Below, one piece after another: positions 7,079 through 10,035 of a stretch of DNA of 10,035 bases. Origin of the DNA: Phoronis pallida (taxonomy: Eukaryota > Phoronida > Phoronidae); assembly GCA_028565715.1 (NCBI GenBank), contig JAOXYC010255787.1, positions 1 through 10,035 on the forward strand, in the 5' to 3' direction. Position 1 is the first letter of the stretch. Each line of letters starts with the position of its first letter. The notes below the pieces were generated by a model. That model saw nothing but the letters and a program-made list of their open reading frames with translations. It was not told the origin of the DNA and made no database searches. Both the position numbers and the translations under genes were made by a program.

Positions 7079-7118
7079 GGCGAGGGTCAGATGGTGACAT
7101 CCTTAGTAAACTCCATCA
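7079..7118 (-). other. 5' UTR segment of the minus-strand gene, with its 3' splice site
   Basis: Read on the minus strand, a pyrimidine-rich tract ending TTGTATTGTTTCAG (7132-7119) is a textbook 3' splice site, so transcribed exon begins at 7118 and an untranslated exon must lie further right. The 40 untranslated bases contain a TAA in frame with the main start (27 nt upstream), so the coding sequence does not extend into earlier exons. They also contain a complete 9-codon upstream ORF. The first exon and the promoter were not located; they may be in 7133-10035 or beyond the window. Confidence 0.7.
7087..7116 (-). promoter_or_regulatory. Short upstream ORF (9 codons) before the main start
   Basis: Minus-strand ATG at 7116 opens a frame reading MEFTKDVTI and stops at TGA (7089-7087), only 8 nt before the main ATG at 7078. 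Complete short uORFs so close to a main start commonly reduce or condition translation of the main ORF in animals; that is general knowledge, and any effect here is inferred. The uORF start sits two bases after the splice junction, so its full context depends on the unseen upstream exon. Confidence 0.45.
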
Positions 7119-7132
7119 CTGAAACAATACAA

Positions 7133-9478
7133 GACAACATGAAACCCACAATATTGTTACATCCTCTCGCTAGGAGAAATTGACAGTCAAAACTCCATGC
7201 AGTCTACAAAGCCCATGAGATCTGATCGAGAAAGACAACCAATCGCTACAATTTTGGCAGCAAATTTAGGAATGGGTACTTGATCAACACAAAACTTCTT
7301 TAAATGTTTACAAGCCAACAGAGAATCCTATATGAACCTCTAAAAAAATATCCAGTGGCAAGTCAGGATCCAAGAAATTAAAATCTAAATGCAGTATATA
7401 TTGGCTTTAACAGATTATGCCTATTTTGCGTGCAATCGGTTGGTGGGATCAGCCAAGACAGCAAGCAACTATCTGTACTATTGTGCAATCTGGAATGTTT
7501 CACCTTCAGAACTGTACTGTCGTACTAACAAAAAGTTTAACTTCCAAAGGAGTTAATGCTGCAGTAATTAATTAACCTCCATTCAGCTTCAACGCCTAAT
7601 ACACTCTATCAATGAATTGCATACACAGTAAAGACAGCTCATCGTTCCATCCCCTTGAGTAATCACAGTATATGCAGTGATTCAAGTAATTACAAAATCA
7701 ACATCTGTTAATAAAGTAACCCAATATCTCCCAAGGTTATTAATCAATATCACAAAGACATCATAGAAATGAAATAATGATAATTAAAATGACCGCTAAC
7801 CAACAATTATAGTAATTATCATTGTCTAATATAATTTACTTGACAATGGAAGGAGGATATTCTATAGTCTCAGATAGAATAATTACAGCGTTATAATGAG
7901 GTTGAATTTCAGTAAACATTTGATGATTGAAAGTCTTCGATATCAAAATTAACAAACTGGTGACAACATGTCGACACAAAAGACAAAAATTAATTTGAAG
8001 TGGAATTGTGAACAATAATTAATGCATTCATTACTCAGACACTTAAGAAAAACTTTTTATAGATCTTGGAATGAATTATCACAGTGGAACTATGACTGTG
8101 GCATACCATTTAAATAAACAAAAAGCTGAAGTCAACAAATGTTTTTGATATCAAAATTTCTGGTTTCATCGTCATTTGAATACCTAAAAATACCTAAACG
8201 TCAGAATCGAAGCTATGCCAAGGACTGACTTGCATGATAATCCCATCTCAATAATCCTCTTAATCTACCTCAAGGCAAAATGCTGAAGAAAAGCTACACC
8301 TGCCAAGAGACCACACATGAACAGATGAAATCAAAGTATATCCACTTATTAACTTGAAACATTTGTTTCACCTTCTTCCATAATAATGTAAACATTGAGT
8401 CCAGGTTTAACACAACATATGATCTCTAGATTCACAATGGCAAGTCATTACAGAAACAAATTTGTTCAATTCTGAACAAACGCTTTATTTAGCATAGCAA
8501 TGTTGACATTAAAGGTTATATTTAACCAACATACCTCAACGAACAGCTTCCTCATTTATAAAGGTAAAAAATACATTGCATTCATACATAAAATAATTAA
8601 GTCCTGAACAAAGCAGCAATCACTCAAAATCATAGCTTTATATACATTTGATGTGGTTTTTGACCTATTGAAACTATGTGAAAACTGCCAAATAATGTGA
8701 TCTCTCCTTCAATTTGATAAGCACATAATCCAAAAATTTGAAGCATTTCAACCAACCTACCACAGCTTAAAACAACTTGATAAATATTCTCATAGTGTAT
8801 AGACTCTCACTTGAAGTTGCTTGTTACTATTTAATCTGCCACTTCACACATATACTGTCAAATGCATTTGACAAATCGATAAAAAGAATCGACACCTTTC
8901 AATTCCAGCAAGTAGCAGACATTTACACAAAGGCATCAGATATCTCACCATGAAGACAATTTGTTTGAAAATCTATTGAACCAGACTGTGTCAATAGAAA
9001 TTTAAACAAATCGTATTCTGAAAGTTGAAATCGCAATGCCACTTCAAACTAGCAATTCAGTGAATTGAGGAAATTCCTAAGTGAGAATCTATACTTTTTT
9101 AGGATATGTAGACTGACACTTAAATGAGAAACTTGTATCACTGCTTTGCAAGTTCTAAACTTTCCAGTGAACCTGTGTTGTTTAGTTGCAAAGGAGTGAA
9201 ACACTTTAAATTCCATCTACCCTTGCACACATAAATTTACTTTTAAAATTAAGTTTTTCAAGACACTTTTTATTGTTTTAATACTCTGAGGGCAAAAACA
9301 TGCTTTAACTCTTTTCTTAACATTGGAATTTGTAAAATCAAAACATTAGTAATATCCCCAACCTTCTAGTTCAACAGTCAACTGCCTGAATCAACAAAGA
9401 ACAAGTATTCCATGTGGCCAAAAATTACTCAAGTGAACAAAGTGAATTCAGCTAAAACAGGAACATATGGTCTTGTTA
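7133..9478. other. Long AT-rich stretch without a recognisable gene
   Basis: No open frame of note on either strand, no tandem repeat and no CpG-rich promoter-like block. If the gene's first exon is to the right of this stretch, this is a 5' UTR intron. Only short palindromes such as TTTTGATATCAAAA near 8140 are seen, without a clear role. Confidence 0.5.
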
Positions 9479-9484
9479 ACTTAC

Positions 9485-9675
9485 ATTGTCAGTTTTGATA
9501 ACTCTCAAGGGCTGTGTTCCATAGTGCTTTCTGTACTTAACTACAAATCTGAGTTTTTGAAATTCTAAATTGAATGAAGTTATAATACGCCCAGTATGTT
9601 CAAAGCCAGAACAAAATCCTCCGAATTGGAACTTGATCCTGGCTGTCTCTTGAGTTACTAGCATCGTCAATTCCT
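9485..9675 (-). CDS. Weak candidate exon upstream of the gene
   Basis: Minus strand, from an acceptor-like ATGCCATAACTCTCAG (ending 9676) to AAT followed by donor GTAAGT (9484-9479). Between them one frame stays open for 63 codons after two leading bases: ELTMLVTQETARIKF, QFGGFCSGFEHTGRI and so on, ending YGTQPLRVIKTDN. No family is recognised. If spliced directly to 7118 it would meet TGA at once, so it would be a 5' UTR exon carrying a long uORF (first ATG 9664) rather than an N-terminal extension. It could equally belong to another gene or be chance. Confidence 0.2.
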
Positions 9676-10035
9676 CTGAGAGTTATGGCATACACTGTGT
9701 TTATGTTTCAAACAAAGAATTTTTACACAAATCAATGATTCATATTATAAATATTGTACTTCAAACAGGCAAATGCAAAAAATGATCTTGATGCTTTTTT
9801 GTTATTATGCTCAATGGGCAGAACTTTTATCGTATCATTTGGACACCAAAAAATGGAATTCCATGACACCACTACCAAAAACTATCAAGAATTTACAAAA
9901 ATTATAGTCCGATCAACAAAAAACTACAAAAATCTGAGATGCTTTTGAATTCCAATCAAGATACAAATATTTACAGTTAATGAGAATGGTGGAATTTTTA
10001 TGAGGTCATTTGCAGCCAGTTCTATATGTTGTAAC
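9676..10035. other. AT-rich right edge, no supported feature
   Basis: A plus-strand frame of 64 codons (9754-9948) follows a weak acceptor-like TACTTCAAACAG (ending 9768), but it ends in a stop with no poly(A) signal nearby, and its content (Lys/Asn/Thr from A-rich sequence) looks non-coding. Nothing else is seen. Confidence 0.4.

Noticed and set aside
1-10035. CRISPR array, phage, operon or toxin-antitoxin system
   Set aside because: The window is clearly animal nuclear DNA with spliced exons; the only regular repeat has 66-69-bp diverged units without spacers.

Overview
This is an AT-rich animal (metazoan) genomic window with intron-sized non-coding stretches, short exons bounded by GT/AG splice sites, degenerate repeats and small non-autonomous transposon-like insertions. 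Nothing bacterial or viral is visible: no long continuous genes and no Shine-Dalgarno-led starts. The DNA transposon at 1586-2356 carries the GTAGCCAGG / GGGTGCG / poly-C hairpin style that I associate from memory with repeats of marine invertebrates (hemichordates, amphioxus, echinoderms, cnidarians). I therefore suspect a non-vertebrate marine animal, but cannot name the phylum.

The best-supported gene runs on the minus strand, right to left. A 5' UTR segment (7118-7079, after a good acceptor) leads into the first coding exon (7078-7010), which has an optimal start context, an upstream in-frame stop and a 9-codon uORF. A 2.9 kb intron follows, then coding exon 2 (4119-3646). Both exon borders are phase 0, giving 181 residues: a short amphipathic helix followed by a Ser/Thr/Asn-rich, probably disordered stretch. 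I do not recognise the protein. Further left on the same strand is a good short exon (966-863, enters in phase 1, leaves in phase 0) and a weaker one (387-301, phase 0 to 0). They probably belong to the same gene, which would then run off the left edge. At least one bridging exon between 3645 and 967 would still be missing.

Region by region: 1-300 shows nothing clear; 301-966 holds the two left exons; 967-3645 is intron-like and carries the 771-bp element (1586-2356, terminal inverted repeats, 5-bp GTTTT target duplication), an odd GC-richer patch (2838-2965) and a CpG-rich insert of 177 bp between 10-bp direct repeats (3363-3559). The stretch 4120-7009 is intron 1 and contains a diverged tandem array (about 5284-6215) of 66-69-bp units with a higher-order period near 270 bp. 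The stretch 7119-10035 lies upstream of the coding start and is mostly featureless, apart from one weak candidate exon (9675-9485).

No RNA gene, CRISPR array or convincing promoter is visible. Most long open frames in the window come from the repeats or are chance.
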